Assembly (NCBI GenBank): GCA_014728045.1
Contig: WJMH01000002.1
Span: 56,001-90,583, forward strand
Reading direction: 5' to 3'
DNA: 34,583 bases
Source: Candidatus Omnitrophota bacterium
GTDB taxonomy: Bacteria > Omnitrophota > Gorgyraeia > Tantalellales > Tantalellaceae
Positions within the stretch are counted from its first letter, which is position 1, and the number at the start of each line of letters is the position of its first letter. Positions 16,249 to 24,581 of the stretch are shown here, in pieces. The notes below the pieces were generated by a model that made no database searches, was not told the origin of the DNA, and worked only from the letters and a program-made list of their open reading frames with translations. The translations under genes and the position numbers were made by a program.

Positions 16249-16815
16249 TCACTCTTCGTAATCCCAGAAAGGCGAAAAAATGTCTTCGTCATATTCAACT
16301 GATGTGGTTCCTTCCGGACGGCCGTACTCATCATAGTATTCGTTTTGTTCCCCGGCAAGCGGCGGGTCCGGATTGTATTCTTCCGCGGGGAGGCGTTCTT
16401 TGTCGCCGTAGTACTGCTTGGCCACCAGATCACCTTCGGAGTTATACAGTTTTCTTTCGGTCAGTTTCCCGCTGGGACCGTAATAACCCTCAGCCACCAT
16501 GTTCCCGCCTTCGTACTTAAAACGCATAGCGGCCCAGCCGTCAGGTCCTTCCCGAAGATCACCGTTCTCGCCGTAATAGGCTTCGGCTATCTTGTGCCCT
16601 TCGTCATCGTATTCTATGTACTGTTCCAGAGTACCATCCTCGCGGTAATATTTTTCCAGCTTGATATCCCCCTCTGAATCATACCTTTTGACGGATCTTA
16701 CGTTCCCGTTATCCCAGTAATCCTTGTTTTCCATCCAGCTGGACTGGGCGGAACACTGCAGAAGCGAAAAAAAGAACATAAAGAGCACTACAGCTAAAAA
16801 CATTATTCTCTTCAT
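16249..16815 (-). CDS. Secreted MORN/YwqK-like repeat protein
   Basis: A 188-residue protein of unknown function. Residues 1-24 form a signal peptide (MKRIM, then a hydrophobic core ending LLQCSAQSS). The cysteine lacks a good lipobox because Gln precedes it, so cleavage by signal peptidase I is more likely than lipidation. The mature part has about five imperfect repeats of 20-24 residues with a Y(Y/D)-x-[ED]-G-x-[LIK] pattern, for example KYYREDGTLEQY and AYYGENGDLREG. This resembles MORN-type or YwqK-type beta-hairpin repeats. The C-terminus is acidic and Tyr-rich. It lies between the flavin reductase and pgl with no functional link that I can see. Confidence 0.75.
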   Translation of the reverse strand: MKRIMFLAVVLFMFFFSLLQCSAQSSWMENKDYWDNGNVRSVKRYDSEGDIKLEKYYREDGTLEQYIEYDDEGHKIAEAYYGENGDLREGPDGWAAMRFKYEGGNMVAEGYYGPSGKLTERKLYNSEGDLVAKQYYGDKERLPAEEYNPDPPLAGEQNEYYDEYGRPEGTTSVEYDEDIFSPFWDYEE

Positions 16816-16841
16816 TTTGGCTTACACCTTTCCCTTCTCTT

Positions 16842-17555
16842 TTAATTATACCCGGAGAACTGTTCGGTTCTTATGGTATCTTCTCCAAGCGCGAGGTCTT
16901 CGCACAACACTTTTCTCAGGCCCTTCAGCATTCCTGGGGGCCCGCATATATAGAACACCCGCTGCGTGTAATCGGGTATCTCCTCTTTTATCATCTCCGC
17001 GTCTATAAGGCCCCTGCGGCACTGTTCCGATACCGGACATACATCGGGGGCGGTAAGAGTGTAAACTACCTGGAACTTATCGTTAACCTCAGCCATCCGA
17101 TCCAAATCCTCCCTGAAAATTATATCCTCCTCGGTATTATTGCCGTAGATGAGAACCATTTCCGTGGGAAGTTTGCTGTCCGTGGCGTATTTGGCCATGC
17201 TCCTCACCGGCGTTATGCCTATACCGCCCGAGAGAAACGCGATCTTCCTGTCTTCTTCAAGAGTGAATTTCCCGTAAGGCATCCTGAGGCTCGCCCTGGC
17301 TCCCGGCTTCATCCGGTCGAGAGCTTTCGAAAAATCGCTTCCGGTAAGACGCTTGGTAAATTCGGCATACCCCTCTTCGGTCGGCGAATTGGAAAAGGAG
17401 AACGGCTTTTCCATTCCGGCGCCCCCGACATCTATCTTAACGAAAAAATACTGGCCGGCCTTGAACTCGATGCGTTTATCGATCCCGAAACGGAAGCTTT
17501 TCACCCCCGGGGCCCTGTCTATGACCTCTGTCAGATTTGTCTGGATCTGCTGCAT
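16842..17555 (-). CDS. FAD/NAD(P)-binding oxidoreductase (ferredoxin reductase family)
   Basis: Flavoprotein reductase of the ferredoxin-NADP reductase superfamily, 237 residues, probably cytoplasmic. The FAD-binding barrel carries KPFSFSNSP at 50-58, the counterpart of the family RxYS motif with Lys and Phe substituted. The NAD(P) domain has GGIGITP (110-116) and CGPPGM (204-209), and the C-terminus ends EQFSGYN as in many single-component reductases. No 2Fe-2S ferredoxin domain and no PyrK-type cysteine cluster is present, so the electron acceptor is unknown. It follows the STAS gene by 10 bases. The family is sure; the substrate is not. Confidence 0.85.
   Translation of the reverse strand: MQQIQTNLTEVIDRAPGVKSFRFGIDKRIEFKAGQYFFVKIDVGGAGMEKPFSFSNSPTEEGYAEFTKRLTGSDFSKALDRMKPGARASLRMPYGKFTLEEDRKIAFLSGGIGITPVRSMAKYATDSKLPTEMVLIYGNNTEEDIIFREDLDRMAEVNDKFQVVYTLTAPDVCPVSEQCRRGLIDAEMIKEEIPDYTQRVFYICGPPGMLKGLRKVLCEDLALGEDTIRTEQFSGYN
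16845..16850 (-). promoter_or_regulatory. Possible -10 element upstream of the MORN-like gene
   Basis: A perfect TATAAT on the minus strand overlaps the end of the reductase gene, about 30 bases before the ATG at 16815. No convincing -35 hexamer lies 16-18 bases upstream, and the element coincides with the final codons (Tyr-Asn) of the reductase. It is listed as a weak candidate only. Confidence 0.25.
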
Positions 17556-17565
17556 GGAAAACTTC

Positions 17566-17928
17566 CTACCGCCGGCTGAGACTTTTTATGGCTTCTTCTT
17601 CTGTTCGATAGTGCCGTATGGCGCTGGTTATCTTGAGTATCCCCGCCAGGTCCTGCACCTTTCTTCCGACATTGATCACACCCACCTTCATACCCTCTCT
17701 CAGGTTCTCCTTGATAAAGTTTATCACACATGCGAAACCGGCGGTGTCCATATCGCTCACCCCGGTGAAATCGAGCAATATGGCCTTCGTTCCGGGGTCA
17801 CTGACAGCGACGGAACAGACCTTGTAATAGTCCGCGGTGGACCCTACAGTGTAGGAGCCGATCATCCTGTATACCTTGACACCTTCGATGGTCTTTACCA
17901 GTTCCAAGCGGTTGGGTGCATCCATCAT
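17566..17928 (-). CDS. STAS-domain protein (anti-anti-sigma factor-like)
   Basis: A 120-residue single STAS domain. The region around the regulatory phospho-site reads LDFTGVSDMDTAGFA, with Thr62 where SpoIIAA-type proteins carry the phosphorylated serine of their D-S-S-G motif; threonine could still be phosphorylated. In known systems such proteins bind anti-sigma kinases or act in stressosome-like switches. No kinase, phosphatase or sigma factor gene is nearby, so the partner is unknown. Two adjacent ATG codons (17928, 17925) follow AAAGG. It sits between proS and the reductase with short gaps, suggesting co-transcription. Confidence 0.85.
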   Translation of the reverse strand: MMDAPNRLELVKTIEGVKVYRMIGSYTVGSTADYYKVCSVAVSDPGTKAILLDFTGVSDMDTAGFACVINFIKENLREGMKVGVINVGRKVQDLAGILKITSAIRHYRTEEEAIKSLSRR

Positions 17929-17949
17929 GCCGCGTCAGCCTTTACTGAT

Positions 17950-19653
17950 TCACTTGGTGAACATTTCCTTTACGTAAACCGTTACTTTATCCAGGTCTAT
18001 CATCTCTTTCTTGCCGGAGGAGCGGTCCTTGACCTCGATCTTGCCCTGGTCAAGGCCCTTCTTTCCGACTATTACCTGCATCGGGAAACCGACGAGGTCA
18101 GAATCGTTGAACTTGACGCCCGGAGACTTTTCCCTATCGTCTATTATGGTCTCGATGCCTGAGTCTATCAGCTCGGAATAAATGCGTTCCGCCTCGGACG
18201 CCACCTCACCTCCTTTGCCCACGGGTATGACCGCGACTTCGTAAGGACACAGGGATACCGGCCATATTATACCGTCACCGTCATGGCTGTTCTCGATGAG
18301 CGAAGCGAGTATCCTGTTGACACCGATGCCGTAACAGCCCATTATCGCAGGTTTTTCCTTGCCGTCCTCATCAAGAAATGTGGCGCCGAGAACTTCCGAA
18401 TATTTTGTTCCCAGCTTGAAGGTGTGCCCCAGTTCGATGGAATATTTCATATCGATCCTGCCTCCGCATTTAGGGCAGGCGTCTTTTTCGGTTATTACGC
18501 GCGCGTCTATCCATTCAGCGACCTGAAAATCCCTGCCGGGGACGACGTTCTTCAGGTGCATGTTCTTCTCGTTGGCACCGGTAACGGCGTCGGTCATTGA
18601 CCTGACGGAGTTATCGGCGACCATCCTGACGGAAAGACCTACGGGTCCGGAGAAACCCATGGCACCGCCGGTCACTTCTTCTATTTTCTTTTCATCCGCT
18701 AATTCCAGAGAACGTGCTTTGAGCGCGTTCTTTATCTTCGCCTCATTGGCTTCATGGTCGCCCCGAAGGAGCACCGCTACGGGTTCACCGTCAGCAATAT
18801 AAACAAGCGTCTTTATAAGATCCGCCGGTCCGACCTTGAGGAAACGGCTTACATCCTCGACGGTGCTCTTCCCGGGAGTCTCCACTTTCTCCGGGGAGCC
18901 TTCCCCGGCGGAGGGATTTTTTCCGCCTTCCTCCGGGCGCACCGCGGCAACCTCGGTACTGGCGGCGTAACCGCAGGCCGAACAGACAATTATCCTGTCC
19001 TCACCGATATCCGAGGGGACCATGAACTCGTGGGAGACGGTCCCTCCCATGAGACCCGGATCGGCCTCAACGGGAAGGTAATCGATCCCGCACCTGTCAA
19101 ATATCCGGCAGTAAGCATCGTACATCTTCTTGTAGCTTTTTTCCATGGCCTCAATGGAAATATCGAAACTGTACGCGTCCTTCATAATGAATTCGCAGCT
19201 TCTCACGACACCGAACCTGGGCCTGACCTCATCGCGGAACTTCGTCTGTATCTGGTAGAGTATGAGCGGAAGATCCTTGTAGGACCTCACCTCTCTAGAG
19301 ACAAGATCGGTAATAACTTCTTCATGAGTTGGCCCGAGGGCGGTCTGCCTGCCGTGCCTGTCCTTGAACTTGATCATGACTTGGCCGATATCATCGTAAC
19401 GGCCCGTCTTTTTCCAGAGATCGACCGGCTGCAGTGCCGGCATCAAGAGTTCCACCGCCCCCGAACGGTCCATCTCCTCCCTTACTATGTTCTCGGCCTT
19501 GCGCAGGACGCGGTATCCCATCGGCAGATAGGTATACGCACCGGCCGAAAGTCGGCGGATAAGACCGGCCCTTACCATTAGCTTATGGCTGGCCGCTTCG
19601 GCTTCCTGCGGATCTTCTTTTAACGTGGGTATAAAAGTATTGCTCCAACGCAT
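17950..19653 (-). CDS. proS: Prolyl-tRNA synthetase (bacterial type)
   Basis: Class II synthetase charging tRNA(Pro). The 567 residues follow the ProS bacterial layout: catalytic motif 1 around residues 50-75, motif 2 with TKFRDEVRPRFGVVRSCEF, an inserted YbaK-like editing domain (about 230-380), then motif 3 with GCYGIGVNRILASLIE and the anticodon-binding domain. The inserted editing domain removes mischarged alanine in related enzymes. The ATG at 19653 has AAAGGA upstream. proS commonly follows ispG and rseP in bacteria, as it does here. Confidence 0.97.
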   Translation of the reverse strand: MRWSNTFIPTLKEDPQEAEAASHKLMVRAGLIRRLSAGAYTYLPMGYRVLRKAENIVREEMDRSGAVELLMPALQPVDLWKKTGRYDDIGQVMIKFKDRHGRQTALGPTHEEVITDLVSREVRSYKDLPLILYQIQTKFRDEVRPRFGVVRSCEFIMKDAYSFDISIEAMEKSYKKMYDAYCRIFDRCGIDYLPVEADPGLMGGTVSHEFMVPSDIGEDRIIVCSACGYAASTEVAAVRPEEGGKNPSAGEGSPEKVETPGKSTVEDVSRFLKVGPADLIKTLVYIADGEPVAVLLRGDHEANEAKIKNALKARSLELADEKKIEEVTGGAMGFSGPVGLSVRMVADNSVRSMTDAVTGANEKNMHLKNVVPGRDFQVAEWIDARVITEKDACPKCGGRIDMKYSIELGHTFKLGTKYSEVLGATFLDEDGKEKPAIMGCYGIGVNRILASLIENSHDGDGIIWPVSLCPYEVAVIPVGKGGEVASEAERIYSELIDSGIETIIDDREKSPGVKFNDSDLVGFPMQVIVGKKGLDQGKIEVKDRSSGKKEMIDLDKVTVYVKEMFTK

Positions 19654-19682
19654 GTTATATCCTTTCTCCTACAGCTTATCGA

Positions 19683-20756
19683 TTATTCCCGCGGGGGACC
19701 ATCTGTTATCTGCTCTTTTATCATCCTTACCAGCTCCTCCACGGCCTCGGACACGCGGACGGTCTTGATTATCTCGCCGTCGCGGAATATCGCGCCACGG
19801 TTCCTGCCAAAGGCTATCCCGATATCGGCGGTCCCAGCCTCCCCTGGACCGTTGACCTCGCAGCCCATGATAGCGATCGTAAGAGGCCTTGCGGTAAGTT
19901 CCTCCACCTCTTTCTGGAGTTTTTCAACAAGAGGGGCAAGATCCACCTGGCACCTGCCGCAGGTCGGGCAGGATATTATGCTGTGTCCGAAACTCCTGGC
20001 GCCCACTGCAGCGAGTATACGCTTCGCCGCGTCCACTTCGGGCAAAGGGCTTCCCGTCAATGATACCCTAATCGTATCCCCGATACCGTCAAGAAGAAGC
20101 GAACCTATGCCTATACTGGACCTGATGATGCCCTCCGAAGGCGGTCCCGCGGCGGTTACCCCGATATGAAAGGGATAATCGCAAAGACTTGCCATCATCC
20201 TGTAAGATTCGACCGTGGTTAGCACACTTGAGGCTTTAAGGGATATTATTAAATCCCCGAACCCTTTTTTCCGGAAGGGCTCCAAATACCTCTGAAGGGC
20301 CTCCACCATTTCGTGGGCGGTAGCGCCTTTTCCGGCGGCCATTTTCCCGATGGAACCGGAATTTATCCCGACACGTATCGGGAGCCCGGCCTCCATACAG
20401 GCGTCGATAACGGCCTCTATGTGCTCTCTCTTTGTGATGTTACCCGGGTTTATCCTTATTTTGTCCGAGCCTCGTTTTACCGATTCTATCGCGAGCCTGT
20501 GGTCGAAATGTATATCCGCGATAAGCGGTATCCCGATCTGCTTTTTTATCTCGCCGATGGCACGGGCCGAATCCATATCCTTCACCGCGACCCTTACCAG
20601 CTCACAGCCCGCCTTTTCAAGTTGCCTTATCTGCTTTACGGTGGAAAGGACGTCCCTGGTATCGGTCTTGGTCATCGACTGGATACTCACCGGGTGTTCC
20701 GAACCCATCTTGAGGCCTCCTACCGAAACTGTCCTGGTCTTCCTGCGCTGCAACAT
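19683..20756 (-). CDS. ispG: 4-hydroxy-3-methylbut-2-en-1-yl diphosphate synthase
   Basis: Penultimate step of the MEP isoprenoid pathway: reduces methylerythritol cyclodiphosphate to HMBPP using a 4Fe-4S cluster. The 357 residues have an N-terminal TIM barrel and a C-terminal reductase domain. Cluster ligands are visible as Cys263 and Cys266 in SCPTCGRCQ, Cys299 in MGCEVNGPGEAG, and Glu306. Length is that of the short bacterial form without the inserted domain. It follows rseP by 9 bases. Together with dxr in the same block it shows use of the non-mevalonate route. Confidence 0.97.
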   Translation of the reverse strand: MLQRRKTRTVSVGGLKMGSEHPVSIQSMTKTDTRDVLSTVKQIRQLEKAGCELVRVAVKDMDSARAIGEIKKQIGIPLIADIHFDHRLAIESVKRGSDKIRINPGNITKREHIEAVIDACMEAGLPIRVGINSGSIGKMAAGKGATAHEMVEALQRYLEPFRKKGFGDLIISLKASSVLTTVESYRMMASLCDYPFHIGVTAAGPPSEGIIRSSIGIGSLLLDGIGDTIRVSLTGSPLPEVDAAKRILAAVGARSFGHSIISCPTCGRCQVDLAPLVEKLQKEVEELTARPLTIAIMGCEVNGPGEAGTADIGIAFGRNRGAIFRDGEIIKTVRVSEAVEELVRMIKEQITDGPPRE

Positions 20757-20765
20757 GTCACTATC

Positions 20766-21839
20766 CTATTTCCCGCCAAGCGGGGTGAACTTGATAAGGT
20801 CCTGCCAGCTCACGAAAAGAGCGAACGCGATAAGCATCACAAGGGCTATCTGAGTGACGACTTCCTGTACTTTCAGGCTCACGGGCCTGCCCTTGATCTT
20901 TTCGGCCGCCAGGAAAATAACATGCCCTCCGTCCAGCACCGGAAAAGGCAAAAGATTGAATATCGCAAGGGCCATGCTGACATGAGCCGTTATTATCAGA
21001 AGAGGCACTATTCCCAGACGGGCGGCCTGCCCCATAAGATGCGCTATCCCTATCGGTCCCGAAACAGAGGTCTTTACCGGCATCCCCCCCGTGATGAGCA
21101 GCCATATCCCCTTATAGGTCATACCGGTAAGATACACAAGCCTCTTCCCGCCGTGATAGAAAGCTTTCAGCGGATCGTAAGAAACGGAAAGTATCTCGCT
21201 ACGGGGGGCTATGCCTATCATAGGCCTTGATGTCGTCTGCCCGAAAATGTTCTTAACGGTGGAGATATCCGGGGTTACCCGCATCTGTATTTTGCGCCCT
21301 TCGCGTAAGATCCCCAGATCCAGGTCTCGCGGCTCTTCCGAGGTCTTATCTTTTATGGCTTTTACTATATCATCCCAGTACTCGATATTCTCACCGCCGA
21401 TCGAGACGATCCTGTCGCCCTGCCTTATGCCGGCTTCCTCCGCGGGATATCCCTTGAGCACCTGCCCCACCTCATTGGAAAGAGTGGGCACACCTATCAT
21501 GAAAATGACCCAGAACAGAAAAAAAGCGAACACGTAATTCGTCAGAGCACCCGATACGATGACCCAGAACCGGTGGCCAACTGGCTTGGATACGAATTCA
21601 TGTTCACCACCGCTGGCTTCGGAGGGATCCTCCCCGGACATCTTTATGTATCCCCCGAAGGGTATAAGACTTATCCTGTAATCGGTCCCCCCCTTCTTAA
21701 CACCCCAGAGGCGTTTACCCATTCCGAGAGAGAACACTTCGACGTCCACACCGAATCTCTTCGCGGTTACAAGGTGCCCCGCCTCATGAATAAGGATAAG
21801 CACGCTGAATACTATAACTACTACGATAACCGTCAGCAA
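20766..21839 (-). CDS. rseP: Site-2 intramembrane metalloprotease (RseP family)
   Basis: Cleaves transmembrane substrates, typically anti-sigma factors or signal-peptide remnants. About 357 residues from a TTG at 21839, which lies 8 bases after a perfect AGGAGGTG and gives the usual short lead MLTVIVVV. A GTG at 21866 falls inside dxr and upstream of that ribosome site. The zinc motif HEAGH is at 18-22. One PDZ domain (about 110-190, with GYPAEEAGIRQGDRI) sits between membrane segments, and NLLPFPVLDGGH in the C-terminal half supplies the remaining zinc ligand. It overlaps the end of dxr by 7 bases. Confidence 0.95.
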   Translation of the reverse strand: MLTVIVVVIVFSVLILIHEAGHLVTAKRFGVDVEVFSLGMGKRLWGVKKGGTDYRISLIPFGGYIKMSGEDPSEASGGEHEFVSKPVGHRFWVIVSGALTNYVFAFFLFWVIFMIGVPTLSNEVGQVLKGYPAEEAGIRQGDRIVSIGGENIEYWDDIVKAIKDKTSEEPRDLDLGILREGRKIQMRVTPDISTVKNIFGQTTSRPMIGIAPRSEILSVSYDPLKAFYHGGKRLVYLTGMTYKGIWLLITGGMPVKTSVSGPIGIAHLMGQAARLGIVPLLIITAHVSMALAIFNLLPFPVLDGGHVIFLAAEKIKGRPVSLKVQEVVTQIALVMLIAFALFVSWQDLIKFTPLGGK

Positions 21840-22981
21840 CTTCTCAACACCTCCTCCATAGCCCACTTCTCAGAGTCTATAATATCCTCCAGAGTAGGGT
21901 CAATTATATTTTTGCATTTACTGAGTATCTGCCTGACCGTGTCCGTTATACCGGTGAATTTAAGTTTGCCTTCAAGAAAGAGTTTGACCGCGGCCTCGTT
22001 AGCACCGTTGAGAACGGCCGGCATGACGCCCCCTTCTTTCAGGACCGAATATGCCAGTTCGAGCGCGGGATATTTCCCGGTATCCGGCTCAAGGAAGGTT
22101 AGTTTATTAAGTTCGGTAAAATCTATCCTTGGAAAATCGCTTTCCAGGATGTCCGGGTAGCTCATCGCCTTCAGTATGGGGAACCTCATGTCCGGACAGA
22201 ACATGCCGGCGGTGACCGTGCCGTCGTTGAACTCCACCATGGAATGGATCACGGCTTCAGGATGTATGACAACCCTGATCTTTTCTGGCGCCATGTCAAA
22301 AAGCCACCGCGCCTCTATAACTTCAAGCCCCTTGTTCATGAGGGTGGCCGAATCCACCGTGATCTTCCTGCCCATGTCCCATTTGGGATGATCCAGCACC
22401 TCCCCGACGGTAAGCGAATCGAACCTCTCCCGGCTCGTATTCCGCAGGGAACCGCCGCTGCCGGTAATGTATAAGGTCCTTACTTCTCTGGTGCTCCTGC
22501 CCTGGAGGCACTGCATAATCGCACTGTGTTCGCTGTCAACGGGGATAACACGCGAAGAGCTCTCTTCCTGCAGCTTCATGATCAAAGAACCGGCGCTGAC
22601 CACGGGCTCCTTACTGGCCAGGGCAACGGTCCTGCCAGCCTTAAGCGCTGCCATCAGCGGCTTAAGCGCCGCGACCCCTGAGATAGCCACGAAGACCATG
22701 TCGGCCGTTCGGTCCGAAGCAAGTTCTTCGAGCCCTTCCTCTCCCACGAGTATTTCGGTATCGGACCGATGCCTGCCAGTGATATCGGAACAAGACTTCT
22801 CGCTGCTCACAACAACCGCGCGGGGCGAGAACTCCTCGGCCTGGTCGGCCAGCAAGGAAGTGTTCTCGTTGGCAGAGAGGCCCGTAATCCTGAACCTGTC
22901 AGGGTAGGACCTGACGACTTCCAGGACGTTCCTGCCCACTGAACCGGTAGAGCCCAGGATATTGATATTCTTTATTTTCAT
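21833..22981 (-). CDS. dxr: 1-deoxy-D-xylulose 5-phosphate reductoisomerase
   Basis: First committed step of the MEP pathway, forming methylerythritol phosphate with NADPH. The 382 residues show the N-terminal GSTGSVGRNVLEVV NADPH motif. Catalytic-region motifs are ASKEPVV, DSEHSAIMQCLQG and GRKITVDSATLMNKGLEVIEARWLF (positions about 200-224). The often-seen ANKE motif is ASKE here. The ATG shares one base with the cdsA stop (TGATG), so translation should be coupled. Confidence 0.97.
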   Translation of the reverse strand: MKIKNINILGSTGSVGRNVLEVVRSYPDRFRITGLSANENTSLLADQAEEFSPRAVVVSSEKSCSDITGRHRSDTEILVGEEGLEELASDRTADMVFVAISGVAALKPLMAALKAGRTVALASKEPVVSAGSLIMKLQEESSSRVIPVDSEHSAIMQCLQGRSTREVRTLYITGSGGSLRNTSRERFDSLTVGEVLDHPKWDMGRKITVDSATLMNKGLEVIEARWLFDMAPEKIRVVIHPEAVIHSMVEFNDGTVTAGMFCPDMRFPILKAMSYPDILESDFPRIDFTELNKLTFLEPDTGKYPALELAYSVLKEGGVMPAVLNGANEAAVKLFLEGKLKFTGITDTVRQILSKCKNIIDPTLEDIIDSEKWAMEEVLRSC

Positions 22982-23793
22982 CAGAAAGCTTTCACGTAAA
23001 AATAAAAGATCGGTGCCGTGAACAGAAGGCTGTCGATCAGATCAAGCGCTCCGCCTATCGCCGCGAGAACGGTCCCCGAATCCTTGGCGTTGCAGTCCCT
23101 TTTGATGAGGCTTTCGGCCAGGTCCCCCACCTGGCCCAGGACCGCCAGACCGAATCCGAGCACCATAAGGTGCGGAACGAAAAAACCGGTCAGGGAAGGT
23201 CCGAACAACATCGCCAGGATCAGGCTGATGAATACGCCGCCCACGGTCCCTTCCTTGGTCTTTTTTGGACTTATTCTGGGGATGAGCTCGGTCCTGCCCC
23301 AGCGCCCGCCTATCAGGTAAGCGCCTATATCGGCACCTTTTGTGACGATAATAAGGAACGCGACAAGATGCGCTCCGTTATCAAGCAGGCGAAGTTTTAC
23401 TAAAAAGGAAAAGAACCAGCCTATATATAAGACCGAGAAGAGTGTAAGGGCCATGCTCACCAGGTGGTCACGGGCATTGTCCCGCCTGATGAACTGCAGG
23501 GTCAGCGCCAGAAGGACCGCTGCCACTATAAAAAGGGGCTCCAGATTCTTCACCTCGGGCATATAGCTGCTGAAAAAGACCACTCCCGGGACAAGGCTTC
23601 CCATTATCGTACCAAAATACTTCGGGACCTTTATGTCCTTGTTCTCAACAAGCCGGAAGAACTCGAACAATCCGAAAGCCACGAACACAGTAACAACAAC
23701 GCAGAAGAGCCATTCGGGAAAGACGTATACCACCGCGGCAACAAAACCGACCAGAAGCAGGCTCACGATCGTTCTCAGCGTGAACTTACTCAC
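22981..23793 (-). CDS. cdsA: Phosphatidate cytidylyltransferase
   Basis: Makes CDP-diacylglycerol from phosphatidic acid and CTP in the inner membrane. About 270 residues from a GTG at 23793 that follows AGGAGG by 4 bases and overlaps the uppS stop by 8 bases. A longer reading from 23880 would run deep inside uppS. Several hydrophobic segments span the length. The family signature SLIKRDCNAKDSGT, with GGALDLIDS after it, lies near the C-terminus. With plsC elsewhere in the window it covers consecutive steps of phospholipid synthesis. Confidence 0.94.
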   Translation of the reverse strand: MSKFTLRTIVSLLLVGFVAAVVYVFPEWLFCVVVTVFVAFGLFEFFRLVENKDIKVPKYFGTIMGSLVPGVVFFSSYMPEVKNLEPLFIVAAVLLALTLQFIRRDNARDHLVSMALTLFSVLYIGWFFSFLVKLRLLDNGAHLVAFLIIVTKGADIGAYLIGGRWGRTELIPRISPKKTKEGTVGGVFISLILAMLFGPSLTGFFVPHLMVLGFGLAVLGQVGDLAESLIKRDCNAKDSGTVLAAIGGALDLIDSLLFTAPIFYFYVKAF

Positions 23794-24481
23794 CGAACCT
23801 CCTATCCCGCCTCTGGTAATCTTCCAGGGCTTTGTCAAGTTCATCCGCGCTGAAATCAGGCCAGAGCGTATCGGTAACATAGATCTCCGCGTAGGCTGTC
23901 TGCCACAGGAGGAAGTTACTGAGCCTCATTTCTCCGGAAGTACGTATTACAAAGTCCGGGTCCGGCAGATCAGAGGTGTACAATAGTCCCGAAAAATACT
24001 CCTCACTGAAAACATCCTGGCCGATGCCCTTTTCAGCGGATTTCTCACATGCTTTTTTCGCCGCTTCAAGTATCTCCTGTCTGCTCCCGTAGTTCAGCGC
24101 CAGGGTAAGCACCATCCCGGAATTGGAAGAGCTATCTGCCATCATGCGCCTTATGCGTTCTCTGAGTGACGGGACGAGCTCGTCAATGCGTCCTATAACG
24201 TTGAACCTGATATTGTTGCTCTTTATCTTCTTCTCGTTCTCCGAAAGAGTGCGCTCGATCAGGCCCATCAGGGCGTCCACTTCTTTTTTCGGTCGTTTCC
24301 AGTTCTCGGTCGAAAACGTGTAAAGCGTGAGCGCCTCTATCCCGCGTCTTGCGCAGGCTTCGGTAATTTTGTCCGCGGTCTTGGCCCCGGAACGGTGTCC
24401 CATGATACGGTTAAGACCCTTCCGGCGGGCCCATCTGCCGTTACCGTCCATTATAATAGCGATATGCCTGGGTAAAGCCAT
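23786..24481 (-). CDS. uppS: Undecaprenyl diphosphate synthase
   Basis: Extends farnesyl diphosphate with isopentenyl units to the C55 carrier lipid used for peptidoglycan and O-antigen. About 231 residues. The N-terminal MDGNGRWA catalytic motif is followed by GHRSGA, and a later segment has SGEMRLSNFLLWQTAYAE. The ATG at 24481 is 9 bases from GCGGAG and is preferred to an ATG at 24487 that is too close. A hairpin terminator ends only a few bases upstream of the ribosome site, so transcription must read through it or be controlled there. Confidence 0.97.
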   Translation of the reverse strand: MALPRHIAIIMDGNGRWARRKGLNRIMGHRSGAKTADKITEACARRGIEALTLYTFSTENWKRPKKEVDALMGLIERTLSENEKKIKSNNIRFNVIGRIDELVPSLRERIRRMMADSSSNSGMVLTLALNYGSRQEILEAAKKACEKSAEKGIGQDVFSEEYFSGLLYTSDLPDPDFVIRTSGEMRLSNFLLWQTAYAEIYVTDTLWPDFSADELDKALEDYQRRDRRFGE

Positions 24482-24495
24482 CAGCATCAACTCCG

Positions 24496-24544
24496 CAAAA
24501 AGTGAAGAGTAGCCTTGAATGCTAACTGGTTCAGGGCTACTCTT
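24496..24544 (-). terminator. Hairpin terminator between the OmpA-like gene and uppS
   Basis: Arms 24505-24519 and 24530-24544 pair over 15 positions. Ten outer base pairs are perfect (AAGAGTAGCC/GGCTACTCTT), then one mismatch on the minus-strand RNA, then four more pairs and a 10-base loop. A short CACT and five T residues follow on the minus strand (24497-24501). The T tract adjoins the uppS ribosome binding site. It most likely ends the hpf-to-ompA transcription unit. Confidence 0.7.
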
Positions 24545-24581
24545 CTTGTCATCTCATGTCCGTCAAACCGGTTATTTGGAA

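Noticed and set aside
24556-24567. TTGACG upstream of the uppS hairpin as a -35 element
   Set aside because: No acceptable -10 hexamer occurs 16-19 bases downstream; that position falls in the hairpin stem.
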